A DNA stretch of 64,000 nucleotides from Psychromonas ingrahamii 37 (lineage in GTDB: Bacteria > Pseudomonadota > Gammaproteobacteria > Enterobacterales > Psychromonadaceae). Numbering within the stretch: position 1 is the first letter of the stretch; each line of letters opens with the position of its first letter. A program made the position numbers and the translations under genes. Location: contig NC_008709.1 in assembly GCF_000015285.1 (NCBI RefSeq), positions 3,348,001 to 3,412,000 on the forward strand, written 5' to 3'. Positions 36,743 to 45,968 of this stretch are shown in pieces. Below the pieces are notes generated by a model. The model made no database searches. It worked only from the letters and a program-made list of their open reading frames with translations, and was not told the DNA's origin.

Positions 36743-37591
36743 TTAATAAGTAATCTCCGGAAAGTATTGGATTGCCTGATTGATAACATCTGCTTTATGA
36801 CTTTTCGCCAGATAAATAGCAAATATTTCCCGAGAATATACCGGTGCATCTTTAATAAGGGTGAGTTTTTCGCTGCGAAGATGATCGATAACCATCTGCC
36901 GAGGCAAATAGGCACAGCCCCCAGCTTCTAAGATATACTCTAATGCAACACGAGGTTGGCTCATAAAATGTTTTGCAGGCGGTGCATTTTTAAACTCTCT
37001 CAGATACTGAGTATTGACTGATTCACCATAATCAACCATGACATAATCATTTAAATTCTGGGTTTTTATATCAATATTAGATTGTGTTGAAACAAGATGC
37101 AGTGGTACTGCCGCTACCTTTTCCGTTACCAGTTCTTCAACAAAGGGAGGTTCAAACAAAAAGGCGATATCAGTAACACGGTTTAAAACACTTTTGCGTA
37201 ACTCAAGGGGCGAACTGGCATTGGTTAACAAGCTAATCTCCCCCATGTTTCGATGTATTTTTTGTAACCAGGTCTGTAAAATAACATCCCAAATAGACAT
37301 CATTGAACCGATCGCTAACTGTGTGGTTTTCTGGCCTGAAACACCGACATCTTGTTTCGCTTTTTGCCACATAAAAATAATTTCGTTCGCATGTTTAATT
37401 AAACGATGCCCTGCCGGTGTTAATTTAAGATGCTTTTGACGGCGATCAAATAATAGTACTCCTAGCTCATCTTCAAGCAGTTTAATTCTTGCACTCACTG
37501 CAGATTGAGTGATAAATAAAGATTCAGACGCCAAACGAAAATGCAGCGTTCGGCTGACCTCTAAAAATGTTTTAAGCAATTCAATTTTCAT
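36743..37591 (-). CDS. LysR-family regulator, HdfR-like
   Basis: 282 residues. The N-terminus [40 protein letters not shown] closely follows E. coli HdfR ([32 protein letters not shown]). The effector half is less conserved but has the HdfR-like block [10 protein letters not shown] (cf. GCTWLPVSWA). HdfR represses flhDC in E. coli; the target here cannot be read. It is divergent from a possible 56-codon membrane peptide and then ackA. ATG 37591. Confidence 0.85.
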   Translation of the reverse strand: [282 protein letters not shown]

Positions 37592-38155
37592 TTACTGGCA
37601 ACTCTCAATTAATCAATTTTTTTTATCAAACAATCAAAATTATGATTTATTGTACCTCTATTGTTGCAGTCATACTAAAAATAATAAGTGGCTTTTCAAG
37701 GGGCTAAAAAAGAGGCTAATAATGGTCATTAAAATCAGCATAAAGCGTTATTGGGATGCAAGTATAACCTCGGTGAAGGTAATCGCAGTTGTCCTGCAGT
37801 TATTAGCCATTTTTTGGCGTTTTTTTACGTTTACTCATTACCTTTTTATTAATGCCGATTCAAAGCAGTGGAAAATATTTATCGCACAATAAATCATCAA
37901 GTTAGCGCTTTAATCATAAGATTTACAGTTAGCTTAATAAGCTTAAAATATAATGCCAAAGCGAGCTTAATGAAAACTATATTGTTATCTTTAAACTTCG
38001 CCTGTATCCTACGCCCCCTTTGATACGGGCTAGTCAATAGAGTGTTTTCTCGCTATCTGGCATTTTCTAAAAATAGACAATATAACCTTTACAAAAATCC
38101 ATCAAAATCTCAATCTGACCCACTGTTTTTACATAATAAATAGGAAATATAATAC
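37592..38155. other. Intergenic region hdfR-like/ackA
   Basis: 564 bp. It holds the weak small frame 37722-37892 (listed separately). The ackA promoter should lie in the last ~150 bp. No repeat or structured RNA is visible. Confidence 0.45.
37722..37892 (+). CDS. Possible small membrane peptide
   Basis: 56 codons: a basic N-terminus (MVIKISIKRYWDASITSVK), one hydrophobic helix (VIAVVLQLLAIFWRFF) and a short tail. The ATG has AGAGG 6 nt upstream. I recognise no family; the frame could be chance. It is divergent from the HdfR-like gene. Confidence 0.25.
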   Translation: MVIKISIKRYWDASITSVKVIAVVLQLLAIFWRFFTFTHYLFINADSKQWKIFIAQ

Positions 38156-39364
38156 ATGAGCAACAAGCTAATTCTTGTACTTAACTGCGGCAGTTCTTCA
38201 CTGAAGTTTGCCATCATCGACATGTCAACAGGTGAAGAAAAACTATCCGGTCTTGCTGAATGTCTGCATTTGGATGATGCGCGCATGAAATGGAAATTAG
38301 AAGGCGCAAAAGGAAGTGCAGATTTAGGTATTGGCGCCGCTCATGAAGAAGCTCTGAACTATATTGTCAATGAGATTCTGTCCAACCAACCTGAATTAAA
38401 AGAAAACCTCTTTGCAATTGGTCATCGTATCGTGCACGGAGGTGAAAAATTCACTCAATCTGTCGTGATAACAGATCAAGTCATCCAAGGCATTGAAGAT
38501 TGCGTGTCACTCGCGCCTTTACATAATCCTGCTCACCTAGTCGGTATCCGTGCGGCACAGCATGCTTTTGCCGGACTGCCAAATGTAGCCGTATTTGATA
38601 CCGCTTTTCACCAGACTATGCCTGAAGAAGCGTTCTTATATGCACTACCTTACAAACTTTACCGCGAAAAGGGTATCCGTCGTTACGGCATGCACGGTAC
38701 TAGCCACCTTTACATTAGCCTTGAAGCTGCCGGCATATTAAACAAACCCGTTGAAGAGTTAAATATTATTAACTGTCACCTTGGTAACGGCGGCTCAGTT
38801 TGTGCGATTAAAAACGGTAAGTCAGTTGATACTTCTATGGGAATGACTCCCTTAGAGGGTTTGGTAATGGGGACACGTTGTGGTGATATTGACCCGGCTG
38901 TTATCTTCCACCTGTATGATGAATTAGGTTATAGCATGGCAGAAATAAATACTATGCTGACCAAAGAGTCTGGATTATTAGGGTTAACTGAAAAAACATC
39001 TGATTGTCGTTTTGTTGAAGATAACTACGATACGGATCCGGCAGCTAAACGTGCCATGGATCTCTACTGCTACCGTCTGGCCAAATATATTGCCAGTTAC
39101 ACGGCAGCATTAGACGGACGATTAGACGCAGTGGTATTTACTGGTGGTATTGGTGAGAATTCAGCACCAATACGTGAGCTAACACTGGCGCGTTTAAGTT
39201 TATTAGGTTTTAAAGTAAACCAGCAAGAGAACCTGGCAAACCGCTTTGGTAAATCATCGAATCAGGGCATTATTACTGAACCGGGTAGTACGGTCGCAAT
39301 GGTTATTCAAACCAATGAAGAGTGGATTATTGCCCGTGATACATTAGCGTTAGTCAGCGCTTAA
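38156..39364 (+). CDS. ackA: Acetate kinase
   Basis: 402 residues, normal length. N-terminal [15 protein letters not shown], catalytic [11 protein letters not shown], the AFDTAFH block ([11 protein letters not shown]) and [16 protein letters not shown] are all intact. It interconverts acetate + ATP and acetyl phosphate + ADP. pta, its usual partner, does not follow. Start ATG has AGGAAAT ~8 nt upstream. A strong terminator follows directly. Confidence 0.97.
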   Translation: MSNKLILVLNCGSSSLKFAIIDMSTGEEKLSGLAECLHLDDARMKWKLEGAKGSADLGIGAAHEEALNYIVNEILSNQPELKENLFAIGHRIVHGGEKFTQSVVITDQVIQGIEDCVSLAPLHNPAHLVGIRAAQHAFAGLPNVAVFDTAFHQTMPEEAFLYALPYKLYREKGIRRYGMHGTSHLYISLEAAGILNKPVEELNIINCHLGNGGSVCAIKNGKSVDTSMGMTPLEGLVMGTRCGDIDPAVIFHLYDELGYSMAEINTMLTKESGLLGLTEKTSDCRFVEDNYDTDPAAKRAMDLYCYRLAKYIASYTAALDGRLDAVVFTGGIGENSAPIRELTLARLSLLGFKVNQQENLANRFGKSSNQGIITEPGSTVAMVIQTNEEWIIARDTLALVSA

Positions 39365-39386
39365 TTGCCGCTATTTTATTGACAGT

Positions 39387-39421
39387 AAAGCTTGTAATAA
39401 CACTAAGGATTACAAGCTTTT
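39387..39421 (+). terminator. Terminator after ackA
   Basis: AAAGCTTGTAAT pairs perfectly (12 bp) with ATTACAAGCTTT around a 10-nt loop and is followed by T-rich sequence, 22 nt past the stop. Confidence 0.88.
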
Positions 39422-39524
39422 AATTTAATCCGGCACAGCCCGATAGGCACCGGATTATTATAAATTTTATGCGCATGGAATTTATGCTCATGAACTTTAT
39501 GCTTATGGATACTGCATTTATGAA

Positions 39525-39893
39525 TTAGCGATTCTGGTTTAGCAAGGAGGGAAAAATCCTGTGTATTAACTGTGCTAATAAGATACTGAACATAATACCG
39601 GTCCAATTTGCAGAAAGATCAAGCCAATCATTAGTACGTCCAACCAGAGGTTGCAGTAACTCAATTCCACCGCTTAAAAAAAGAAATAATAAAGCAATAA
39701 ACAGCCAATGCTTAGGTTTTTTTAACGCGACCGGAAACATTAATAATGCATAGGCGATGAAATGATGCATTTTATCTCCGCCTGGCACTGAAGGTAAATC
39801 ACTCATAGGGTTGAGCGACAGCAGCGTAATAACTGTCAGCATGGCAACAGTGCAGGCAAACCAATAATGACGCATCATGGTTAAGATAATCAT
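39525..39893 (-). CDS. VanZ-like membrane protein
   Basis: 122 residues, four membrane helices. Matches VanZ-like proteins: DLPSVPGGDKMHHFIAYALLMF (GGDKxxHxxAY block) and GGIELLQPLVGRTNDWLDLSANWTG. VanZ-family function outside teicoplanin resistance is unclear. The ATG at 39893 has AGGA 8 nt upstream. It is convergent with ackA. Confidence 0.88.
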   Translation of the reverse strand: MIILTMMRHYWFACTVAMLTVITLLSLNPMSDLPSVPGGDKMHHFIAYALLMFPVALKKPKHWLFIALLFLFLSGGIELLQPLVGRTNDWLDLSANWTGIMFSILLAQLIHRIFPSLLNQNR

Positions 39894-40348
39894 CCAATAT
39901 TCCTGTAAAAAAATGTTAAACCGCTCATCAATCCGATAAAACCAACAGATTTACTAAGGGTGTCTTTAACCCGATTCCACCCTTTTTTTATTTTAAAGAT
40001 GGCATGAAATTTTACAGCTTTTAATACCAATAAGATATATTCATTGGATCAAACGATAGGGAAAATGCTGTTTTTTTAGGCACTAAGAATCATGTAAGCA
40101 TTTCAGGTAAGTAAAATTTCATATCAAAGCCGCAATAAAAGACTGAGAATAAGACTGCTGGACTTTGATGAGGAAAGACGATTTTCGCCATATTCCTGCA
40201 ATCGACAGGTCGTATCGACTGATGCTTAAACCCTGCTCTTTTGCATCTATATACATATCCATTATTGCCTTTATAGCGTTCAGTACTGTCAAAAAACGCC
40301 GGGTAAAGAGATTACCAAGCGTTTTAAGTTTAGGTTATTGACTATTTA
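39894..40348. other. Intergenic region, nothing recognised
   Basis: 455 bp between two minus-strand genes. An ATACCAATAAG motif at ~40024 resembles a MITE end but lacks a partner. No open frame resembles a protein. Confidence 0.4.
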
Positions 40349-43009
40349 CTATTCATCCTTTAGAGCTGCGTGGGCGGCAGCTAAGCGCGCAATGGGAACA
40401 CGATATGGCGAACAGGAAACATAATCGAGACCAATTTGATGACAAAATTCAACACTAGAAGGCTCTCCACCATGCTCTCCGCAGATGCCAACTTTCAAAC
40501 CCGGCCGGGTCTGTCTGCCCTTTTCAGTGCCCATTTTTACCAGTTGGCCAACCCCGGCACGATCCAATTTAATAAAGGGATCACTTAAAAATAGCCCATT
40601 TTCTATATAATAAGGCAAAAAGCGTCCAGCATCATCGCGCGACAAACCATAGGTAGTCTGAGTGAGATCATTAGTGCCAAAGGAAAAGAAATCAGCTTGC
40701 TCTGCAATCAGATCAGCCAATAGGGCTGCCCGTGGCAATTCAATCATAGTGCCGATTTGGTAGTCAACTTTAACGCCATAAGTAGCCATTACCTGTTCTG
40801 CTACCTGGATCGCTTTTTCGCGCAGCACCTTCAACTCATTAACATCAGCCACAAGCGGAATCATGATCTCCGGAACAATTTTATAATGCTCATTTTTAAC
40901 CAGTTCACAAGCGGCTTCCATAATAGCTCGCACCTGCATATCGTAAACCTCCGGATAAGTAAGACCGAGTCGACAACCACGATGACCGAGCATCGGATTG
41001 AATTCATGCAGTTCTTCAACATGCTCTTTCACTTCCGAGAAACGCATTCCGGCAAGGGCCGCAAGATCGGCAATATCATCGTTATTCTGTGGTAAAAATT
41101 CGTGCAGTGGAGGATCCAGTAATCGAATGGTGACAGGCACCCCTCTCATCTCGCGGAACAGCCCGATAAAATCACTTTTCTGCATCGGCATGATTTTAGA
41201 AAGCGCCCTTTCCCGACCTTGCAGATCGGCTGACACAATCATTTCACGCACCGCTTGGATCCGTTTAACATCGAAAAACATATGTTCAGTACGACATAAA
41301 CCTATTCCCTCAGCGCCAAATTCTCGCGCAATCTTGGCATCATGAGGAGTATCTGCATTGGCTCTTACATTAAGTGTACGGAATGTGTCGGCCCAACTCA
41401 TTAATGTACCAAAGTCTCCACTGACGGCGGGTTGTACTTTTGCTACATCACCCAGAATAACTTCACCAGCTGCTCCATCCAGGGTAATAATATCCCCGCG
41501 CTTGATGGTATGTCCCGACTTAGTCACCATTACCTGTTTTTCGTAATCAATATGCAGATCTCCACAACCTGCAACGCAGCTTTTACCCATCCCCCGAGCG
41601 ACAACAGCCGCATGTGACGTCATTCCGCCACGCGAGGTTAGAATGCCCTGTGCGGCGTTCATACCATGAATATCCTCAGGGCTGGTTTCAATCCGAACAA
41701 GAATGACTTTCTCTTTCAATTTGTTTTGTTGTTCAGCTTCATCGGCATTAAAGACCACCTTGCCACTACAAGCACCAGGAGAGGCGGGTAAACCCTTGGC
41801 GATTATATTTTTGACAACAGAAGGGTCAATAGAAGGGTGTAGTAATTGCTCGAGCTGTTCCGGTAAGACTCTTAATACTGCCTCTTTTTTACTGATCAGT
41901 TTCTCACCAACCATCTCCACAGCAATCCGGATCGCAGCTTGGGCAGTTCTTTTACCCGTTCGGGTTTGTAGCATATACAGTTTGCCAGATTCAATAGTGA
42001 ACTCAATATCCTGCATATCACGAAAATGTTTTTCCAGCGTATTACGGTGATCCAATAACTGTGCGTAACACCCCGGCAAAACATCCTCCAATGCCGGCAA
42101 GTCGCCCGGTTTATATTTAGCCTTATTGATAGGTTGTGGTGTCCGGATCCCAGCAACAACATCTTCCCCCTGAGCATTGACTAAAAATTCGCCATAAAAA
42201 TAATTTTCTCCTGTTGAGGGATCACGCGTGAAGGCAACGCCGGTCGCACAATCATTGCCCATATTGCCAAATACCATGGCCTGCACATTGACAGCTGTTC
42301 CCCAATGGGATGGAATGTTATTTAAGCTGCGATAAGTTACCGCTCGCTGATTCATCCAAGATCCAAATACAGCACTAATAGCCTCCCAAAGTTGCTGCTG
42401 CGGATCAGTTGGAAAATCAAGATTAAGCACTTGCCGATAGCTGTCTTTGAATTCGGTAATTAACTGCTGCAGGTCTTCCGCACTCAACTCGTTATCATTT
42501 TCAATACCTTTCGCGCGTTTTTTATCCTCTAATAACGTTTCAAAAATATCACCATCTACTCCCTTAACAACATTAGCGTACATCTGGATAAAGCGCCGAT
42601 ATGAGTCATAGGCAAAACGCGGTGAGCCGCTCAGGTTAATAAGTCCCTGCACCGTCTGGTCATTGAGACCCAAATTAAGTACGGTGTCCATCATGCCGGG
42701 CATAGAGGTAGGCGCACCGGAGCGTACTGATAACAATAAAGGGTTTACCGGATCACCAAAACCTTTTGCCATCTCCTGCTCAAGCTTTTTAAGTGCATTA
42801 TTAACCTGCGACTCCACTCCTTCAGGGTAATGACGATCGTGTTGATAAAATGACTTACAGACTTCAGTTGTTAAAGTGAATCCGGAAGGAACGGGCAGGC
42901 CGATTGCAGCCATTTCAGCGAGATTAGCCCCCTTTCCACCAAGTAACTCGCGTTGTGAGCGATCACCGTCGGCTTGGCCTTTAGTAAATAAATAAACATA
43001 TTTTGCCAT
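40349..43009 (-). CDS. ppdK: Pyruvate, phosphate dikinase
   Basis: 886 residues, full length. N-terminal ATP-grasp domain (LLGGKGANLAEMAAIGLPVPSG; GDPVNPLLLSVRSGAPTSMPGMMDT), central swivelling domain with the phospho-His in GGMTSHAAVVARGMG, and C-terminal PEP/pyruvate TIM barrel ending VGICGEHGGEPSSVEF with the catalytic Cys. It interconverts pyruvate + ATP + Pi and PEP + AMP + PPi, for gluconeogenesis or glycolysis with PPi. The ATG at 43009 lies 8 nt from AAGAGG; the ATG at 43015 is too close to it. No PPDK-regulatory (DUF299) gene is adjacent. Confidence 0.96.
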   Translation of the reverse strand: MAKYVYLFTKGQADGDRSQRELLGGKGANLAEMAAIGLPVPSGFTLTTEVCKSFYQHDRHYPEGVESQVNNALKKLEQEMAKGFGDPVNPLLLSVRSGAPTSMPGMMDTVLNLGLNDQTVQGLINLSGSPRFAYDSYRRFIQMYANVVKGVDGDIFETLLEDKKRAKGIENDNELSAEDLQQLITEFKDSYRQVLNLDFPTDPQQQLWEAISAVFGSWMNQRAVTYRSLNNIPSHWGTAVNVQAMVFGNMGNDCATGVAFTRDPSTGENYFYGEFLVNAQGEDVVAGIRTPQPINKAKYKPGDLPALEDVLPGCYAQLLDHRNTLEKHFRDMQDIEFTIESGKLYMLQTRTGKRTAQAAIRIAVEMVGEKLISKKEAVLRVLPEQLEQLLHPSIDPSVVKNIIAKGLPASPGACSGKVVFNADEAEQQNKLKEKVILVRIETSPEDIHGMNAAQGILTSRGGMTSHAAVVARGMGKSCVAGCGDLHIDYEKQVMVTKSGHTIKRGDIITLDGAAGEVILGDVAKVQPAVSGDFGTLMSWADTFRTLNVRANADTPHDAKIAREFGAEGIGLCRTEHMFFDVKRIQAVREMIVSADLQGRERALSKIMPMQKSDFIGLFREMRGVPVTIRLLDPPLHEFLPQNNDDIADLAALAGMRFSEVKEHVEELHEFNPMLGHRGCRLGLTYPEVYDMQVRAIMEAACELVKNEHYKIVPEIMIPLVADVNELKVLREKAIQVAEQVMATYGVKVDYQIGTMIELPRAALLADLIAEQADFFSFGTNDLTQTTYGLSRDDAGRFLPYYIENGLFLSDPFIKLDRAGVGQLVKMGTEKGRQTRPGLKVGICGEHGGEPSSVEFCHQIGLDYVSCSPYRVPIARLAAAHAALKDE

Positions 43010-43391
43010 GATCATTGCCTCTTAGCATATAAGCAGAAAAATAGAGCACGCTCTATTTTAAAAAAGTAATTTTAAGATGAATTAATTATTAACTATTTGA
43101 TCTGTTTATTAAGTATGAGTACGATTGATAAAAATGCAAAATAGTTGCCTGATAGCAAAAGTAATAATTAGATGAGCACATTGTAAAACAGGCAAAAAGA
43201 CTTAAATTTTTGCTTTGAGGGTAGTCGCCTTTTAATTAAGGGCACAATTTATTTCTTTTGCTATAACTACGCGCTTTTTATGGGTGATAGGGTAGAATTT
43301 ATACTGAGGTAAAATGTCGGCAAGACTTAGCAACTTTAAGGATATTAGTTAATAATGCGCCTGCAAAGGCGCAAAAATAGTATGACATTAT
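43010..43391. other. Intergenic region, nothing recognised
   Basis: 382 bp between the mechanosensitive-channel gene and ppdK, both on the minus strand. It is AT-rich and should hold the ppdK promoter near its left end. I see no gene, repeat or clear hairpin. Confidence 0.4.
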
Positions 43392-44657
43392 TTAATTATT
43401 AGCGGATCGACTGAAGGCTTTTTCAAAATTAGAACCAGTAGGATCCTGAAAAACTCTCAGGCCAAACTCAGGAATAACGGCTAAAATATGGTCAAAAATG
43501 TCCGCTTGAATTCCCTCATAATTAACCCAATCCTGATCGTTACTAAAAACATAAACTTCAATAGGTACGCCCGTAGAACTTGGTGACAACTGCCTCACCA
43601 TAAAAGTCAACTCTTGATGTATTTTAGGATTTTTTTTCAAATAAGCGGATAGATATGCCCTAAAGGTACCTATATTAGTGAGCCGCCTGCCATTAGCAGG
43701 GTTACTTAAATCGTTTCCTGTTTCTTTATTGTAAGTCTCTATTTCTTTTTGTTTCTTAAGTAAATAATCCTTAAGAATCTCAATTTTCATAAAAGACTGA
43801 AGCATTTCTTGATCGCAAAATTTTACCGATGTCATATCAATTGAGATAGAACGCTTGATTCTCCGCCCTCCCGACTCGGTCATTCCCCGCCAATTTTTGA
43901 ACGACTCCGACATCAAAGCATGGGTAGGAATAGTCGTGATCGTTTTATCCCAGTTTCTGACCTTAACCGTATTAAGGGTTATATCAATCACATCACCATC
44001 CGCATTACGACTTGGCATTTCCAACCAATCATCAAGACGTAACATATCATTAGCAGTAATCTGCATACCGGCCACAAGTCCAAGGAGAGTGTCTTTAAAG
44101 ACCAGCATAATGATCGCCATCATGCCGCTCATACCTAAAAATAATGCCCAAAGATCCTTGCTGAGCAGAAGTGAGATGGAGGCAACCGTGGTAAAAATCC
44201 ACAGAATAATCTTTAGAACTTGAACATAATTGTTGATTGGCCGTTGCTTTGACATTTTGTAGGTACGGTAAATAGCATCAAATGCCGCCAGTAGGCTATG
44301 AATGACAAGGGCAAAGGCAAGAATCAAATACAGCGAAGTAAATTTAGAAAGATTATCCAATAAAAGCGGGTAAGCATCTGCTGGAAAAATGATTGTTGAA
44401 CCGACACTAAAGAACAATATTGGTATCAAGTGGGATAAACGGGTGAATACATGACAGTCGTAAAAGATGTTATCCCATTGACTTCTCGTCTTATCAATAA
44501 ATTTTTTAACAAAAACAGTTATTATTTTTTTGGTAATATAATTTGCGATCATCGAGATTAAGATAAGCATTAACAGCATTGAGATAACTGAAATATCTAT
44601 TGCTAATGCTTGATCTGAAAAAATTGTTTGATACTTATTAATAACGGTATTAATCAT
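43392..44657 (-). CDS. Mechanosensitive channel, YbdG/MscM type
   Basis: 421 residues. About five membrane helices are followed by the MscS core: pore helix/beta domain (LGMSGMMAIIMLVFKDTLLGLVAGMQITANDMLRLDDWLEM), where the MscS beta-barrel motif reads NADGDVIDITLNTVKVRNWD, then a C-terminal alpha-beta cage with a ~50-residue insert (residues ~285-335). The insert and NTVKVRNWDKTITTIPTHALM are hallmarks of YbdG (MscM), which opens at low tension to release solutes on osmotic downshock. The ATG 44657 has AAAGGAT upstream. Monocistronic. Confidence 0.9.
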   Translation of the reverse strand: MINTVINKYQTIFSDQALAIDISVISMLLMLILISMIANYITKKIITVFVKKFIDKTRSQWDNIFYDCHVFTRLSHLIPILFFSVGSTIIFPADAYPLLLDNLSKFTSLYLILAFALVIHSLLAAFDAIYRTYKMSKQRPINNYVQVLKIILWIFTTVASISLLLSKDLWALFLGMSGMMAIIMLVFKDTLLGLVAGMQITANDMLRLDDWLEMPSRNADGDVIDITLNTVKVRNWDKTITTIPTHALMSESFKNWRGMTESGGRRIKRSISIDMTSVKFCDQEMLQSFMKIEILKDYLLKKQKEIETYNKETGNDLSNPANGRRLTNIGTFRAYLSAYLKKNPKIHQELTFMVRQLSPSSTGVPIEVYVFSNDQDWVNYEGIQADIFDHILAVIPEFGLRVFQDPTGSNFEKAFSRSANN

Positions 44658-44840
44658 TAATTAACCTTATCCTTTGATGTTTATTTAATAATATAATCTA
44701 TCAGGGTCTGTTCTTTTTTTTACAATAGAATAAACAACAATTGCAAATTATACCAAATCCACCCATTTTATATGCATTTATACTGGTTAGTGGAATGAGT
44801 ATTAGTTGTTAAATAACCGCATGCTTTATACGCGTTTATC

Positions 44841-44873
44841 AAAAAAAAAGCCCTACAATAATATTGTAAGGCT
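44841..44873 (-). terminator. Terminator of the DsbA-like gene, displaced by a MITE
   Basis: On the minus strand AGCCTTACAAT and ATTGTAGGGCT form an 11-bp stem (one G-T pair) around a 3-nt loop followed by nine T. The only upstream minus-strand gene is the DsbA-like gene at 45151, but the MITE now lies between them. Confidence 0.85.
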
Positions 44874-44874
44874 A

Positions 44875-45107
44875 ATACCAAACGCATCAAATAGGTGATC
44901 AGCCTTACTGGTTAAAATCAACCCTATCTGCGTTGTGAATTTTATTCAGAACATCCTATTCTTCACCACTTCGTGGTCAGCTAAAGCTGTTCAAAATTGT
45001 TCCAGACAATTTTGTGAAGTGAGAACAACTATCTTCTGCAACTCACGCCTTGCTAGTATTGATTTTTCCTACGCAATGCAAGATCACATCTTTAATATAT
45101 TTGGTAT
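44875..45107 (+). mobile_element. MITE, full-length copy of the ATACCAAACGCAT family
   Basis: 233 bp, no open frame. Its 26-bp terminal inverted repeats are ATACCAAACGCAT/CAAATAGGTGATC (left) and, reversed, ATACCAAATATAT/TAAAGATGTGATC (right), i.e. ATACCAAA...GTGATC at both ends. A shorter relative with the same ends and the same TGATCAGCCTT and TTTTTCCTACGC blocks lies at 54542-54629. Internal stretch contains an inverted repeat (CAAAATTGTTC...GACAATTTTG). Confidence 0.85.
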
Positions 45108-45150
45108 AGCAAAACGCAGCAATAAAAAACAGGTTTTAACTTTTAGACTT

Positions 45151-45750
45151 TTAAGCTAACTCTTGTTTTATCGCCTCTATCACCGCTTCAGGTTTACTTA
45201 AATAAAGAGAATGGTTTAATAACACCGCATTTTCATCCACAGTTAACAATAAAGCGGGGAAGTCGGTCGTTTTTATAAACGCTTGAATTTCACTGATATC
45301 AGACAAAGTATATTCAGCTTCACTGGTTAATTCATCTTTGAATATTTTATTAGGTGGCGATAACTTAAACTGCTCGATAATCTCATTAAAATCGTGTTTA
45401 CATCCAAAGGGATTACCTTCAATAAAGTGAGCTTTTTGTAATGCATTTAAGACAGCTAATTCTTTCTCTGGTTGTTTGTTTTGCAGCCAGGCCATAAAAT
45501 TAGCAGTCATAATCGCATTTTTAGGACTATCAACAAAACGTTTATAGTGTTGGCCAAATTTCACAACACTTTCTTTTGCTACCCGGTCCATCTTCTCATG
45601 GCCAACACGATCACTGCCATCATAATGAGCACAATGCCATAAATGGATTGTTATTTCAGGGTATGATTTTTCGATCTGATTAACTAAAGCAGTACTCGCG
45701 TAGCTCCACGGACAGTGAGAATCATATATAAAAAACAATTCAGGGGTCAT
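45151..45750 (-). CDS. DsbA-like thioredoxin-fold oxidoreductase
   Basis: 199 residues, no signal peptide, so cytoplasmic. N-terminal LFFIYDSHCPWSYAS is a thioredoxin-fold active site with CPWS (single Cys, as in FrnE/HCCA-isomerase relatives, not the CxxC of DsbA). The helical insert and the cis-Pro region (TTDFPALLLTVDENAVLLN) are present. It may be a glutathione-dependent isomerase or reductase. ATG 45750 has AAAAGGATT upstream. The gene's terminator is 280 bp away, beyond a MITE. Confidence 0.85.
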   Translation of the reverse strand: MTPELFFIYDSHCPWSYASTALVNQIEKSYPEITIHLWHCAHYDGSDRVGHEKMDRVAKESVVKFGQHYKRFVDSPKNAIMTANFMAWLQNKQPEKELAVLNALQKAHFIEGNPFGCKHDFNEIIEQFKLSPPNKIFKDELTSEAEYTLSDISEIQAFIKTTDFPALLLTVDENAVLLNHSLYLSKPEAVIEAIKQELA

Positions 45751-45968
45751 TCAATTAATCCTTTTTAATAAATAGAGTTGAGACCTAACAGGTCAAAGAT
45801 TAAGGTCTATTTTAATACAAATGGGAGCATAGTATATAGGTGTTCGCTTTTTGGGAGAAAATCAGCAAATTACACAGCCCTTTAAGAGATGCAGAAGTGC
45901 GGCTTATCCCTTTATTGAGCTGAATAAGCCATTTTGTCAGGTCAGGGTTAATTTATAGCACCATGTAA

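Larger units (their letters stand above)
44658..45150. other. Intergenic region: terminator and MITE
   Basis: 493 bp. From left: an ATACCAAATCCA motif (44752) that is a solo MITE end, a minus-strand terminator (44841-44873), and an intact MITE (44875-45107) that runs up to ~43 bp from the end of the DsbA-like gene. No gene is visible. Confidence 0.7.

Noticed and set aside
37722-37892. Treating the 56-codon frame as a confident gene
   Set aside because: Has a ribosome site and a hydrophobic helix but no recognised relatives; kept only at low confidence.
39403-39606. His/Lys-rich 67-codon minus-strand frame after ackA
   Set aside because: Composed of short repeated CATGAA/TTTATG motifs, overlaps the VanZ-like gene end and the ackA terminator.
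40022-40060. Another MITE end at ATACCAATAAG
   Set aside because: Only the first seven bases match and no partner end is nearby.
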